Assembly: GCA_002335865.1 (NCBI GenBank)
Contig: DDCY01000032.1
Span: 47,212 to 111,211, forward strand
Length of the DNA stretch: 64,000 nucleotides
Source: Saprospiraceae bacterium UBA1994
GTDB lineage: Bacteria > Bacteroidota > Bacteroidia > Chitinophagales > Saprospiraceae
Reading direction: 5' to 3'
The notes beneath the pieces are model-generated. The model did no database searches. It saw only the letters and a list, made by a program, of their open reading frames with translations, and was not told where the DNA came from. Both the position numbers and the translations under genes were made by a program. Positions 55,177 through 64,000 of this stretch are shown in pieces. How positions within the stretch are numbered: position 1 is the stretch's first letter; each line of letters begins with the position of its first letter.

Positions 55177-56154
55177 ATGGTATTCTTAGATTTTGAAAAG
55201 CCACTAGAAAAGCTCTATGAGCAACTAGAGAAGATAAAGCAAGTGGAAGAGGAGGGAGCGGTAGATATGAGTGAGACCATTAAAGAGCTCGAAAAGAAGA
55301 TCACTAAAGAGAAGAAAGAGATATATGCTAACCTCACAGGATGGCAAAGGGTACAGCTAAGTAGACATCCTGAGCGCCCCTATACTTTATATTATATTGA
55401 ACAAATTTGCAAAAACTTCATAGAGTTACATGGTGATAGATACTATGCAGATGATAAAGCTATCGTAGGCGGTATCGGTCAGATTGCAGGACAGACTTGT
55501 ATTATCATGGGCCACCAAAAAGGTGTAAACACTAAAATGCGTCAATATCGCAATTTCGGTATGGCAAATCCTGAGGGGTATAGAAAAGCACTAAGACTAA
55601 TGAAGTTGGCTGAGAGATTTGGCTATCCAGTAGTGTGTCTAATAGATACTCCGGGTGCATATCCAGGTATCGAGGCTGAAGAGCGTGGACAAGCAGAAGC
55701 GATTGCCAAGAATCTTTTTGAGATGGCTGGCTTAAAAGTGCCTATCGTTTGCTACGTAATCGGTGAGGGTGCATCAGGTGGTGCATTGGGTATAGGGCTA
55801 GGTGATAGAGTATTCATGATGGAAAATACATGGTACTCTGTGATATCACCAGAAAGTTGCTCATCTATATTATGGCGTAGTTGGGATCATAAAGAGGAAG
55901 CGGCAGAAGCTCTCAAATTGACTCCTGACCATATGCTTGAGTTCGGAATGATCGAAGAAATACTAAAGGAACCATTAGGAGGAGCTAATACAGATCCAGA
56001 GAAAATGGCAAGGATCTTGAAATCGCACATCAAAGCACAATTATCAGAATTAATGGAAATTGCTTCTGATGATTTGATATCTGGGAGGCTTGAGAGATAT
56101 GGTAAGATAGGAGAATACAATTTTTTTGAATCATTAGAGAAGGTAGATCCTTAG
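55177..56154 (+). CDS. accA: acetyl-CoA carboxylase carboxyltransferase subunit alpha
   Basis: The 325-residue protein begins MVFLDFEKPLEKLYEQLEKI, the usual coiled N-terminus. It continues with WQRVQLSRHPERPYTL, FIELHGDRYYADDKAIVGGIG, GHQKGVNTKMRQYRNFGMANPEGYRKALRL, VVCLIDTPGAYPGIEAEERGQAEAIA and VIGEGASGGALGIGLGDRV. These are the crotonase-fold motifs of AccA. It transfers the carboxyl group from biotin to acetyl-CoA together with AccD, which is not adjacent. It starts an operon with a DUF gene and dapA (10-bp gap, then overlap). Confidence 0.95.
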   Translation: MVFLDFEKPLEKLYEQLEKIKQVEEEGAVDMSETIKELEKKITKEKKEIYANLTGWQRVQLSRHPERPYTLYYIEQICKNFIELHGDRYYADDKAIVGGIGQIAGQTCIIMGHQKGVNTKMRQYRNFGMANPEGYRKALRLMKLAERFGYPVVCLIDTPGAYPGIEAEERGQAEAIAKNLFEMAGLKVPIVCYVIGEGASGGALGIGLGDRVFMMENTWYSVISPESCSSILWRSWDHKEEAAEALKLTPDHMLEFGMIEEILKEPLGGANTDPEKMARILKSHIKAQLSELMEIASDDLISGRLERYGKIGEYNFFESLEKVDP

Positions 56155-56164
56155 AAGAAATAAG

Positions 56165-56698
56165 ATGACCCAAGGCCTCAAAACGTACTTTTACAAGAAG
56201 AAACTTAATGAGATATCTAGGAGAAATTTCTTAGATAAAAAAGCTTCGAATAATGCATTTCAAAATGTCCTTTTATTTTTTGATGGAACCGATAGTGCAG
56301 AGCGTAAGGTGATACAAAAGTATGCTGCAGAACTTGAACGATCTGGTAAATTAGTCAAGTTATTTGCCTATGTCAATACTAAGGAACCCTATAGTGAATT
56401 AGGAATAAATCACTACATCAATAAAGATATCAATTGGTATCAGATGCCTAGCAATCAAGATCTTCAGGTCATACAAAATAAAGATTACGATGTGATGATA
56501 TCGTTACTAAGTGAACTCAAATTGCATCATATATTTGTAATAGAATCAATGAAAGCTGCAATGAAAGTAGGACCTCATATGAACGAATCACAAGATCTTG
56601 TATTTGATCTTAGCGTAGATCACAAACCTATTCTCGGTATACCAGAACTAATCAAAAATATAAAAACAAATATCCAATTACTATCCAATGGAAAATAA
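56165..56698 (+). CDS. unknown protein between accA and dapA (DUF6913-like)
   Basis: The 177-residue protein is cytoplasmic. It has a basic N-terminus (YFYKKKLNEISRRNFLDKK) and then an alternating alpha/beta pattern with NVLLFFDGTDSAERKVIQKYAAEL, KLVKLFAYVNTKEPYSELG and DYDVMISLLSELKLHHIFVIES. This is found in a Bacteroidota family of unknown function; the DUF number is from memory. It begins 10 bp after accA and its end overlaps the dapA start by 11 bp, so it is translated with them. A role in envelope precursor supply is inferred only from position. Confidence 0.75.
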   Translation: MTQGLKTYFYKKKLNEISRRNFLDKKASNNAFQNVLLFFDGTDSAERKVIQKYAAELERSGKLVKLFAYVNTKEPYSELGINHYINKDINWYQMPSNQDLQVIQNKDYDVMISLLSELKLHHIFVIESMKAAMKVGPHMNESQDLVFDLSVDHKPILGIPELIKNIKTNIQLLSNGK

Positions 56699-57563
56699 AT
56701 TTGGAGGCACAGGAGTCGCGATCGTCACGCCATTTAGTGACGGAGAAATAGATTATTCAGCATTACGTATTGTAGTGGATCATGTGATAAGTGGCGGAGT
56801 AGACTTCATAGTAGCCTTGGGTTCTACAGGCGAGGCCGCTACCATATCGCCATCAGAATCTAGATTGGTGTTAGATGCAATCATAGATGAGACTAAAGGA
56901 AGAGTTCCTTTAGTGGCTGGAAATTTTGGGAGTAATAATACTAGAGCTTTAGTAAATCAAATTAATGGATATAGTTTTGATGGTATAGATGCGATTCTTA
57001 GTGCCAGTCCATCTTATAGCAAACCGTCTCAGCAAGGTATATACGAACATTATACTGTTGTCGCCGATGCAAGTCCAGTTCCTGTAATATTATATAATGT
57101 ACCTAGTCGTACCTCGAGTAATATATTTGCAGATACTACAATAAGATTGTCTAGGCATTCTAATATTATTGGTATCAAAGAAGCATCTGGTGATTTAGCT
57201 CAAGCCAAAGATATCATACGCTCGTCTGCTGAGAGATTTTTTGTGACTTCAGGAGATGATGTACTCGCACCAGCTATGACACTATCTGGTGGGGTAGGTG
57301 TGATCAGTGTATTAGCGAATGCCTATCCATTAGAATTCAGTCAGATGATTTCTCATTTTGTGAATGGACAGTCAGAGCAAGGAAAAATTATAGAAGATAA
57401 GTTGTATAATTTTCATGAGTGTATGTACTCAGAAGGAAACCCCTCTGGTATAAAAACAGCTATGGAAATACTTGGTGTCTGTGGTGCGGATGTAAGATTG
57501 CCACTTACAAGAGTTAGTTCTGATTTACAGCGTAAAATTGTAGAGTTGGTAAAGAATTTGTAA
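56688..57563 (+). CDS. dapA: 4-hydroxy-tetrahydrodipicolinate synthase
   Basis: The 291-residue TIM barrel has GTGVAIVTPFSDGEIDYSAL, ALGSTGEAATISPSES, the proton-relay Tyr136 in VILYNVPSRT and the Schiff-base Lys164 in IGIKEASGDL, plus VTSGDDVLAPAMTLSGGVGVIS. It condenses pyruvate and aspartate semialdehyde for lysine and meso-diaminopimelate synthesis. Length and active site are complete. Its start lies inside the end of the preceding gene (11-bp overlap), so expression is coupled. Confidence 0.95.
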   Translation: MENKFGGTGVAIVTPFSDGEIDYSALRIVVDHVISGGVDFIVALGSTGEAATISPSESRLVLDAIIDETKGRVPLVAGNFGSNNTRALVNQINGYSFDGIDAILSASPSYSKPSQQGIYEHYTVVADASPVPVILYNVPSRTSSNIFADTTIRLSRHSNIIGIKEASGDLAQAKDIIRSSAERFFVTSGDDVLAPAMTLSGGVGVISVLANAYPLEFSQMISHFVNGQSEQGKIIEDKLYNFHECMYSEGNPSGIKTAMEILGVCGADVRLPLTRVSSDLQRKIVELVKNL

Positions 57564-57600
57564 TGGCTGTTGAAGAAAAAATACTTGGTTAGTTGTAAAT

Positions 57601-58761
57601 TTAGTTATTCATTTCCATTTTACTTCCTAATATAAGGTTTACACTTTTTACTTCATCTTTACGGATATATCCGACTCGTACAGTGTCTCCAGGATTGTAT
57701 TTTTCTAGAGCCAGAAATAAATCGGCATTGGTTGAAATGACTTCATTGTTAATCTGAGTAATAAGGTCACCTAAGATGATATTTCCTCTTAAATCTTTTT
57801 CAGTAGCTTGTAAACCAAATTTATCTGCGGGGCTGTCCGGCACTACATCTAATATCAATGCACCTTCCATTTTTAGTCTTTGGGTATGCTGCTCTGCAAC
57901 TAGATTGATTCCTAATATAGGACGCCTTACTTCGCCATATTGGATAATATCAGGTACGACCCAATTCACTTCATCTGCAGGGATAGAGAATCCTATTCCG
58001 GCTGATGCTCCTGAAGGACTGTAGATCATCGTATTGACTCCGATTAATCGACCATTACTATCTAAAAGCGGTCCGCCACTATTACCAGGGTTAATGGCTG
58101 CGTCTGTTTGTATAACGCCGCGTATAGGACGGCCACCTATGGACTGTATTTCTCTGCCCAATGCAGAGATTACTCCTGTAGTCAATGTTTGATCTAGTCC
58201 AAATGGATTACCGATAGCGAATACGGATTGACCTACTCTGAGGTCATGTGAGCTAGCAACTGGGATAGGTTTGAGTTTAGTGTCTGGTGCTTTTATCTTA
58301 AGTATAGCAAGATCTTTGTTAGGTTCAATACCTATAAGTTCAGCGTCCCAAGTAGTTTGATCGGACAATGTTACTTGTGCTCTATCAGCTTTCTCGATTA
58401 CGTGGTAGTTAGTCACTATATGGCCTTCTCTGTCCCAAATAAATCCAGAGCCATTACCAGCAGGAATCTCAGTTACATTCCGACTCCAATAGTCTTGACG
58501 TACTGTCGAGGTAGTTATAAATACAACTGATGGCGCAGATTCCTCAAATAGTTTTATAGTAGCTTCTTCTTCAGTAACTATATGCTTAATGGGAGTGATT
58601 GTACGTCTATTACTGTGAGGGTCTGCTACTACAGCATTATCAATATTCAGTGATTCTGGAGCAGTGATCTTGTTTTCATCTGTTGATTCTGAGATACTAC
58701 AAGTATGACTGATAAAAAAACCTAAACTCAATAAAATCAGGAGTGTTACTATATACTTCAT
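57601..58761 (-). CDS. trypsin-like serine protease with one PDZ domain (DegS/HtrA-like)
   Basis: The 386-residue protein has an N-terminal membrane anchor (about 3-18) with SHTC at 18-21, not a canonical lipobox. The protease domain (about 75-245) has the triad His120 (TNYHVI), Asp150 (KDLAILKI) and Ser228 (GNSGGPLLD). One PDZ domain follows at about 270-380 (QTEKDLRG, LGDLITQINNEVI). This matches short, single-PDZ HtrA proteins such as DegS, which trim or signal misfolded envelope proteins. Its 5' end is 1 bp from a plus-strand frame that I do not accept as a gene. Confidence 0.93.
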   Translation of the reverse strand: MKYIVTLLILLSLGFFISHTCSISESTDENKITAPESLNIDNAVVADPHSNRRTITPIKHIVTEEEATIKLFEESAPSVVFITTSTVRQDYWSRNVTEIPAGNGSGFIWDREGHIVTNYHVIEKADRAQVTLSDQTTWDAELIGIEPNKDLAILKIKAPDTKLKPIPVASSHDLRVGQSVFAIGNPFGLDQTLTTGVISALGREIQSIGGRPIRGVIQTDAAINPGNSGGPLLDSNGRLIGVNTMIYSPSGASAGIGFSIPADEVNWVVPDIIQYGEVRRPILGINLVAEQHTQRLKMEGALILDVVPDSPADKFGLQATEKDLRGNIILGDLITQINNEVISTNADLFLALEKYNPGDTVRVGYIRKDEVKSVNLILGSKMEMNN

Positions 58762-58910
58762 ATGATGATTACGGCTATTATTAATATTCTAACGAATATA
58801 AATGAAAAAGAAGTATTGCGAAATGCGTTTTCGACGAACGATTTATTATCATGGAAGGAAATAGCAAAACAAATAAAGTTGGTGTGGGAAAACACATTAT
58901 TCTCTAAAAT

Positions 58911-59549
58911 TCAAACAAATAATTTGTTCGGTATAATTAACCTGCTGGTTTGGTCTTTCATTTTTCCAGAACCTTTAAGTAGCTTAAAAGCTTCTTTAAA
59001 ACACTCATCATAATTTTTATCTTCATCTAGAAAATGAGATAGTGATCCATTACTATTGACAATATAGTTTACTTTGATTGTTCCAGATTTAGAAGTACCA
59101 AAAACTTCAATTGGATATTCCTTATTCTTGCTTACATAGACTTCAAAATATTTTATTCCCATACTAGGAAAAGTTTTGTTTTTATTCACTTCCTTCAGTC
59201 GATAAACAACTATTTCTGATAACTGATTATCGGAAACTGGCATTATAATTTGATATAGATTAATTGTTTCTAGAACTATTTTTTGAGTCTCGTATCCAGT
59301 AGAGTTGCCGATCATCTGACAACCATTTTTATACTCAGGCAATTTAAAATTTCCGTTTAAATCTGTAACCGATCCTATATCAGTATTTTCGATATAGAAT
59401 CTAGAACCGATAAGATAATTGCCATTTGTATTTAGTACTTTATTTAGAATATAATCGCCTTTTCAGTCAGTTTTAGTTTAGGGGATAACGTCTTCTTCTA
59501 GCCTTGAATATACCTTTTCTTTGGATCTAGAGACATAATTCATTTCCAT
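58911..59549 (-). pseudogene. decayed carboxypeptidase-regulatory/TonB-C-type protein, two in-frame stops
   Basis: In one frame the strand reads MEMNYVSRSKEKVYS, then a stop (TAA), TKTD, a second stop (TGA), and then a long uninterrupted part. That part begins with a carboxypeptidase-regulatory-like domain (VLNTNGNYLIGSRFYIEN, DIGSVTDLNGNFKL, GYETQKIVL) and ends in a TonB C-terminal-like segment (YIVNSNGSLSHFLDE, CFKEAFKLLKGSGK). Such proteins are envelope components in Bacteroidota. Two stops close together near 59463-59480 show that it is broken. Read-through or a mis-sequenced site remains possible but unlikely. It ends near the HtrA gene. Confidence 0.6.
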
Positions 59550-59567
59550 ATCGGATTTGATTTTTTT

Positions 59568-59999
59568 CTATTTAGTGGGAGTTTCATTTTTCAATGCAAA
59601 CTCTACCAACTCTTCCATTTTCACATACTTTAATGCTTTGATATGTGTGGACTCTAATCTAACAAAAGGAGCGACTCCAGCATCATATGCTTCTTTCCAC
59701 CTGATAGCACATAAACACCATCCATCTCCAGGCTTTAATCCAGGGAAGTTATACTCTGGTTTAGCTGTACAAAGATCGTTGCCCATCTTAACCGTATAGT
59801 CGATAAACTCTTGAGTCATGACTGCACAAATCACATGAGTGCCATAGTCATCTGCACTTGTATTGCAATAGCCATCACGATAATATCCAGTCAGCGGATC
59901 AGTACAGCAAGATTCTAATTTTTCTCCAAAGATGTTTACTGGTTCGTCTTTATGGATCATAGTGGATAGGGAGGTAAGTAGAATTAATAATAAGTTCAT
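59568..59999 (-). CDS. DUF2237 family protein
   Basis: The 143-residue protein matches DUF2237: VNIFGEKLESCCTDPLTGYYRDGYCNT, DYGTHVICAVMTQEFIDYT, GNDLCTAKPEYNFPGLKPGD and WCLCAIRWKEAYDAGVAP, with many conserved Cys. It has a short hydrophobic start (MNLLLILLTSLST) that could be a signal peptide; an inner Met at residue 14 is the alternative start for a cytoplasmic form. The function is unknown. Its stop is 19 bp from the start of the decayed gene on the same strand. Confidence 0.85.
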   Translation of the reverse strand: MNLLLILLTSLSTMIHKDEPVNIFGEKLESCCTDPLTGYYRDGYCNTSADDYGTHVICAVMTQEFIDYTVKMGNDLCTAKPEYNFPGLKPGDGWCLCAIRWKEAYDAGVAPFVRLESTHIKALKYVKMEELVEFALKNETPTK

Positions 60000-60036
60000 G
60001 TTGAATTAATTTTATTTCAGGTAACAAGTTATTTAA

Positions 60037-60420
60037 TTACCCAACCTTACTATCCAACCACCAAAAAAGTAAGGTGCCAGTCAACACGGCAAAAGGACCG
60101 ATCGCACCAATCGCATCTCCAAACAACACATGAGTACTAAGAGCTGAAACTAATAAAACTATAAACGCTAGAATAGCATACTTTCGTACAGGTTTTATAA
60201 ACAACATTATCGAAATACCTGTCTCTAAGACTCCTATAGCAAATACCATCCATCTAGTGAATCCCCACTCAGCAAATCTCTCTACTAACTCAGGAACGCC
60301 CACCATCTTGACCATACCCATACCCATCATGCCCGCACAGAGTACTACTAAGAGTATGTTACGGACAGAGGCCATTACATTGATTTCAATTGTTTTTTTG
60401 GTTTTATTATCTAGAGACAT
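60037..60420 (-). CDS. DoxX-like membrane protein
   Basis: The chosen start MSLDNKTKKTIEINVM gives 127 residues; an ATG 18 codons earlier adds only a poor extension. There are four hydrophobic segments. The first holds LLVVLCAGMMGMGMVKMVG and the second FAIGVLETGISIMLFIKP, both typical of DoxX/DoxX-like families. These small inner-membrane proteins have been linked to quinone or redox work in some species, but a general role is not settled. It lies 37 bp downstream of the DUF2237 gene in a same-strand run. Confidence 0.82.
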   Translation of the reverse strand: MSLDNKTKKTIEINVMASVRNILLVVLCAGMMGMGMVKMVGVPELVERFAEWGFTRWMVFAIGVLETGISIMLFIKPVRKYAILAFIVLLVSALSTHVLFGDAIGAIGPFAVLTGTLLFWWLDSKVG

Positions 60421-60517
60421 AATTTTATAAAATTCCAAAAGATAAAATTCAAATTTCAAAGAAGTAAATAACATCTTTTACTATATACTTCTAATTGTTT
60501 AAACGAGTCACTTAGTA

Positions 60518-61747
60518 CTATTGTTCAGCCGTAATCTTACAGATCTCTACTACTGTATCCACAGCGGCTTGCATATCTTGCACAGACGTCCACTCATGTT
60601 TAGAGTGTATCGCTTGCTCCGCTGCAAATAAGTTAGGACAAGGTAACCCCATATGTGATAACATAGCTCCATCAGTACCCCCACGGATAGATCCTGGATG
60701 CTTCTCTACTCCTACACGATCCATAGCGGATAAAGCATATTGCTCTACATATGGATACTTATCAAGTACGTCTCTCATATTACGATATTGATTACGCACC
60801 TCAAATGTATAAGTTGATCCTGGATAGTCTGTGAGTACGCTTTTGACAATACTTTCTACCATCTCTTCGTGCTTGGTTAGATTCTCTGTCTTAAAGTCTC
60901 TTATGATGAAGTCAATAGTCGCTTCTTCCAAAGCAGATTCTACACGATTGGGATGTACAAATCCTTCCATTCCATTAGTAGTCTCGGGCGACAAGTTACT
61001 CTTAGGTAATCTATCGATAATGGCAGCTGCTATTTTGATCGCATTTTCCATTTTTCCTTTAGCGTATCCTGGATGAGCACTTACACCTTGAATCGTTACT
61101 TTCAGTGCGTCCGCAGAGAAATTTTCTGCTTCGAAGTGTCCTCTCTCTCCGCCATCTAGTGTATATCCAAAGTCTGCATTAATCTTATTAAGATCTACAT
61201 TAGCTGTACCACGTCCGATTTCTTCATCTGTAGTAAAAAAGATGGCTATGTCGCCATGCTTGAGATTAGGATTATTAACGAGCTGAAATGCTGCATCCAT
61301 TATGATTGCTAGACCAGACTTATCATCGCTACCTAATAGAGTCAGTCCACTAGCGGTAATGATATCATGGCCTGTCTTACCATTGAGTGCAGGATATTTA
61401 TCAGGAGTGATTACTTGAGTAGTATCATCAGGCAATACGATATCTTGACCTTGATAGTTTTTATGTACTATAGGTTTTACATCGGTACCGCTACAATCAT
61501 ATGCAGTGTCAATATGTGAGCAGAAAAATACCGTCTTGGTATCATGATTTACATTGCCAGGGATGCGTGCATATACGTATCCACTGCTATTAGTTTCAGA
61601 TTTGATACCCATCTCAGCTAGCTCTTCCATAAGTACCTTTGTGAGGTCTTTTTGCTTCTCTGTAGAAGGTGAAGTATTGCTATATGGGTCTGCTGTCGTA
61701 TCTATCTTAACGTATTTGAGGAATCTATCTTTAACTGTATATTTCAT
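60518..61747 (-). CDS. pepT: peptidase T (tripeptide aminopeptidase, M20)
   Basis: The chosen ATG (MKYTVKDRFLKYVKIDT) gives 409 residues, the normal length. An ATG 13 codons earlier is before the -7 box at 61776 and is not needed. M20 motifs are FFCSHIDTAYDCSGTDVKP (His, Asp), FFTTDEEIGRGTANVDL (catalytic Glu) and later metal ligands in HPGYAKGKM and the final SKHEWTSV region. It releases the N-terminal residue from tripeptides in the cytoplasm. A single-gene unit is likely. The start is 29 bp from its -7 element. Confidence 0.95.
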   Translation of the reverse strand: MKYTVKDRFLKYVKIDTTADPYSNTSPSTEKQKDLTKVLMEELAEMGIKSETNSSGYVYARIPGNVNHDTKTVFFCSHIDTAYDCSGTDVKPIVHKNYQGQDIVLPDDTTQVITPDKYPALNGKTGHDIITASGLTLLGSDDKSGLAIIMDAAFQLVNNPNLKHGDIAIFFTTDEEIGRGTANVDLNKINADFGYTLDGGERGHFEAENFSADALKVTIQGVSAHPGYAKGKMENAIKIAAAIIDRLPKSNLSPETTNGMEGFVHPNRVESALEEATIDFIIRDFKTENLTKHEEMVESIVKSVLTDYPGSTYTFEVRNQYRNMRDVLDKYPYVEQYALSAMDRVGVEKHPGSIRGGTDGAMLSHMGLPCPNLFAAEQAIHSKHEWTSVQDMQAAVDTVVEICKITAEQ

Positions 61748-61775
61748 AATGTTATATGTTTTAGAGTTGATCTTC

Positions 61776-61783
61776 CAAAAGTA
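61776..61783 (-). promoter_or_regulatory. candidate -7 promoter element of pepT
   Basis: On the minus strand TACTTTTG is a full TAnnTTTG match, 28 bp before the chosen start. It supports the shorter gene model because an earlier start would fall inside the promoter. No -33 box was identified. Confidence 0.5.
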
Positions 61784-61944
61784 CAAGTAGAATTGTGAAT
61801 AAGCGAAGGTTAGGAGGGTAATTATAAGTTACTTTAAAGCCGTTGAATAATCGCGTTGTGTTCGGTTAGAACAACGAACTGATTTACTTTTCATACAATA
61901 AGTCAATCTGTTGTCAATTTATTTCAGGAATAGATATTGATAAC

Positions 61945-61986
61945 AAAAAAATCCCAAATATCGATCAATTGATATTTGGGATTTTT
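61945..61986 (-). terminator. strong intrinsic terminator of sppA
   Basis: AAAAATCCCAAATATC and GATATTTGGGATTTTT form a stem of 16 bp with an 8-nt loop. On the minus strand it is followed by a T run. It lies 22 bp after the sppA stop. Confidence 0.88.
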
Positions 61987-62007
61987 AGCATTCGTCGGTA
62001 AAGAAGG

Positions 62008-63771
62008 TTAATTGAATTTATACAAATATGGGATTCGACATTGTGGACCTTCCATATCCAAAATAGACTTTAGTTCGCTGTAGTCTTTGATCAATGTTCT
62101 AGATAAATCATCATTAGGTATTAAGGCTCGAGTAGAGGACCCTTTGTTTAATCCTTTGATAAGATCTTCGTACCATTCTTTCTTGATTGATGGATATTCC
62201 TTGATCTTCCACTTATCTAATCCGGCCATATCTCCTGCGATCTTGATAGCATCATCTAAGTCACCAATTACATCCACGAGGCCAATTTCTTTTCCTGCCA
62301 TACCGGTCCAAACTCGACCTTGAGCGATTTCATGTGTTTCTTCTATGGTCATGCCTCTTCCGTTTGATACGATCGTCAGAAACTGATCATATACGGCATC
62401 AGTCTCTGATTGCACCATCGCTTTTTGATCTGGACTCATATCAAGATACGGTGACATAGTAATCGCATGCTGATGTGTACGTACAGTATCAAAATTAACT
62501 CCTAATTTTTCAGTAGCTAATTTTTGTGCATTGGGTAGCATTGAGAATACACCGATTGATCCAGTAAGAGTATTAGGCATACTTACAATAGTATCCGAGT
62601 TGGCTGCGATATAATAACCACCAGAGGCGGCATAATCGCCAAATGAAGAAACTACAGGGATGCCATCGGCTTTGAGGTGTGCGATTTCTTTGTGAATAAT
62701 ATCAGAAGTTAATGCACTACCTCCTCCACTATTTACTCTGAGTACAACAGCTTTAATTTTCTTATCCGCTCTGATTTTCTCAAATATCTTCATGTACTTC
62801 TTGTCGGAGATAGATCCTTTTTCGTCTGCGCCATAGCCTACATTACCTTCGGCATACACGATGGCTACTCTGTTATTTCTTGGTCCTTCTTCTTTTAGAG
62901 TGATTTTAGATTTGTATTCTTCAAGATCTATGAATTCGATTTTGCCATTTTCTTTGATATCTAGTTTCTTTCTGAGTATATCTTGTAAGTCATCCCAGAA
63001 TAAAAGCTCATCTACGAGATTAGCTTGTAATGCTGATTTTCCATTGATTCCTTTATAATCATTCATTATAGCATCTAAAGTCGCCACATCGAATCCTCTA
63101 GCAATAGTTACTTGCTCTTGGAATACATCCAACATACCATCTAAGAATGTTCTAGTCTGAAGTTTGTTAGGTTCACTCATGTTAGTACGTCTGAATGGCT
63201 CCGTAGCACTTTTAAAATTCCCTGCATAAAAGATATCGAATTTGACACCCAGTTTATCCATACCCTCTTTAAAGAAAGGTATCATGGTAGCATATCCTTT
63301 TACATCCACCATCCCATTAGGATTGAGAAAGATAGAATCGGCTGTACTATTAACAAAATAAGCAGATTGGCCATAATAGTCACCGTAGGAGTAAATCCAT
63401 TTTCCGCTCTCTTTGAATTTATTGAGTTCGTCGACTATTGACTTGATCGTCGCTTGACCAAGACTTACATCCTTATGCGTAAGTAGAATACCTTCTATAT
63501 TACTATCTTCTGCAGCGTTTTGTATGGTTCTTCTAAGATCACGTAATCCTATAGCTTCAGTTGCGTCCATGTTGAACGGATCAGTCTTTACATTACCAGA
63601 TTTCTCTGGGATAATTCTGCTAAGATCGAGTTTGAGTATAGAGTTGGAGGCTACGGTAGTATCCTTACTAGACGCCATGCTTATCAAAAGCATACCAACC
63701 AGAGAAATCATTGCAATAGCTGCAAATACGCCTAAACATGAGGCCGTAAAAAACTTAAAAAATTGCTTCAT
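62008..63771 (-). CDS. sppA: signal peptide peptidase SppA (67K type)
   Basis: The 587-residue protein has one membrane anchor (about 12-33) and two tandem S49 halves. The first half holds the general-base Lys187 (YAGNFKSATEPFRR). The second holds the nucleophile Ser383 (GDYAASGGYYIAANSDTIV). SppA cuts signal peptides left in the inner membrane. The two-half length matches the E. coli type, not the short archaeal or Bacillus type. TACATTTG on the minus strand at 63834-63841, 62 bp upstream, is a possible -7 box. Confidence 0.94.
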   Translation of the reverse strand: MKQFFKFFTASCLGVFAAIAMISLVGMLLISMASSKDTTVASNSILKLDLSRIIPEKSGNVKTDPFNMDATEAIGLRDLRRTIQNAAEDSNIEGILLTHKDVSLGQATIKSIVDELNKFKESGKWIYSYGDYYGQSAYFVNSTADSIFLNPNGMVDVKGYATMIPFFKEGMDKLGVKFDIFYAGNFKSATEPFRRTNMSEPNKLQTRTFLDGMLDVFQEQVTIARGFDVATLDAIMNDYKGINGKSALQANLVDELLFWDDLQDILRKKLDIKENGKIEFIDLEEYKSKITLKEEGPRNNRVAIVYAEGNVGYGADEKGSISDKKYMKIFEKIRADKKIKAVVLRVNSGGGSALTSDIIHKEIAHLKADGIPVVSSFGDYAASGGYYIAANSDTIVSMPNTLTGSIGVFSMLPNAQKLATEKLGVNFDTVRTHQHAITMSPYLDMSPDQKAMVQSETDAVYDQFLTIVSNGRGMTIEETHEIAQGRVWTGMAGKEIGLVDVIGDLDDAIKIAGDMAGLDKWKIKEYPSIKKEWYEDLIKGLNKGSSTRALIPNDDLSRTLIKDYSELKSILDMEGPQCRIPYLYKFN

Positions 63772-63833
63772 AACTAATATTGTGATGTTACTATAAGAAT
63801 GAATATAAGACTGAAATTGTTCTTTAATCTATA

Positions 63834-63841
63834 CAAATGTA
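63834..63841 (-). promoter_or_regulatory. candidate -7 promoter element of sppA
   Basis: TACATTTG on the minus strand fits TAnnTTTG and lies 62 bp before the sppA start. No clear -33 box is seen. Confidence 0.4.
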
Positions 63842-64000
63842 TTAGTTATGATTACTTGCGAAGATATATTATCGACTAAAGGTATGTTTTGGTGTATGAA
63901 TACGTCTTTCTATATTTGATTATATCTTTATGATAGGAGATAAGCCATTAATTTATTTGGAATTCGCATAATCGCCTTCTCTCAATATCGTATAATCTAT

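Noticed and set aside
58762..59013. 83-residue plus-strand frame directly abutting the HtrA gene
   Set aside because: Its second half is antisense to the decayed TonB-C-type gene, which has better coding evidence, and the first half has no recognisable domain.
1..64000. CRISPR arrays, prophage, insertion sequences or defence islands
   Set aside because: No regular direct repeats with spacers, no integrase or transposase motifs and no known defence domains were seen in the read-through of both strands.

Overview
The window reads as chromosomal DNA of a free-living Bacteroidota bacterium, most likely in or near the Saprospiria. This lineage call is inference. The direct signs are low GC, two secreted proteins with C-terminal type IX secretion (T9SS) sorting modules, a type III glutamine synthetase, a group II GGGP synthase, a three-subunit succinate dehydrogenase with one cytochrome b subunit, and several promoters of the Bacteroidota form TTG/TTTG-N17-20-TAnnTTTG. 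Almost all genes are housekeeping or envelope genes in short operons. I see no phage, insertion sequence, CRISPR array, defence island or natural-product cluster.

Layout. 1-5.6 kb: the 5' end of a secreted protein cut by the window edge, an NTF2-like lipoprotein, a T9SS GH13 amylase, a 41-residue membrane protein and poorly conserved spacer. 5.6-15.4 kb: Xaa-Pro aminopeptidase, sigma-54 (rpoN), a decayed gene, an HTH protein behind a perfect palindrome, a class III aminotransferase, a secreted thioredoxin-like protein, pterin dehydratase and an M42 peptidase. 15.8-26.8 kb: flippase, 55-residue membrane protein, rsgA, GGGP synthase, scpA, a TPR protein behind a perfect 19-bp palindrome, and an ECF sigma gene translationally coupled to an unusual repeat/TM/linker/beta-barrel protein. 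26.9-39.4 kb: a frameshifted lipoprotein, a PqqB-like hydrolase, the Prc protease, a Gfo/Idh/MocA oxidoreductase, tRNA-Cys, a UvrD/PcrA helicase, prfC, a padR-pspC operon and a GT4 glycosyltransferase. 39.6-52 kb: nadB, a T9SS protein with a dockerin-like repeat, two unknown proteins, glutamine synthetase III and sdhCAB. 52-64 kb: DCC protein, methyltransferase, MerC protein, accA-DUF-dapA, DegS-like protease, a decayed TonB-C/carboxypeptidase-regulatory gene, DUF2237, DoxX, pepT and sppA.

How they fit together. sdhCAB, accA and dapA serve respiration, fatty-acid and lysine/cell-wall synthesis. glnN assimilates ammonium. nadB starts NAD synthesis. rsgA, prfC and tRNA-Cys serve translation. 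Prc, the DegS-like protease, SppA, two metallopeptidases and PepT form a broad proteolysis set. The ECF sigma/barrel pair, PadR-PspC and the HTH protein are the regulatory elements.

The best candidate for something undescribed is the sigma-factor pair at 23.0-25.2 kb. Its second protein appears to carry a three-fold cytoplasmic repeat, one membrane helix, a Ser/Thr-rich linker and an outer-membrane-type beta-barrel in one chain, so it could physically link the outer membrane to a sigma factor. Next in interest are perfect palindromes in front of the TPR, HTH, padR, nadB and merC-like genes.
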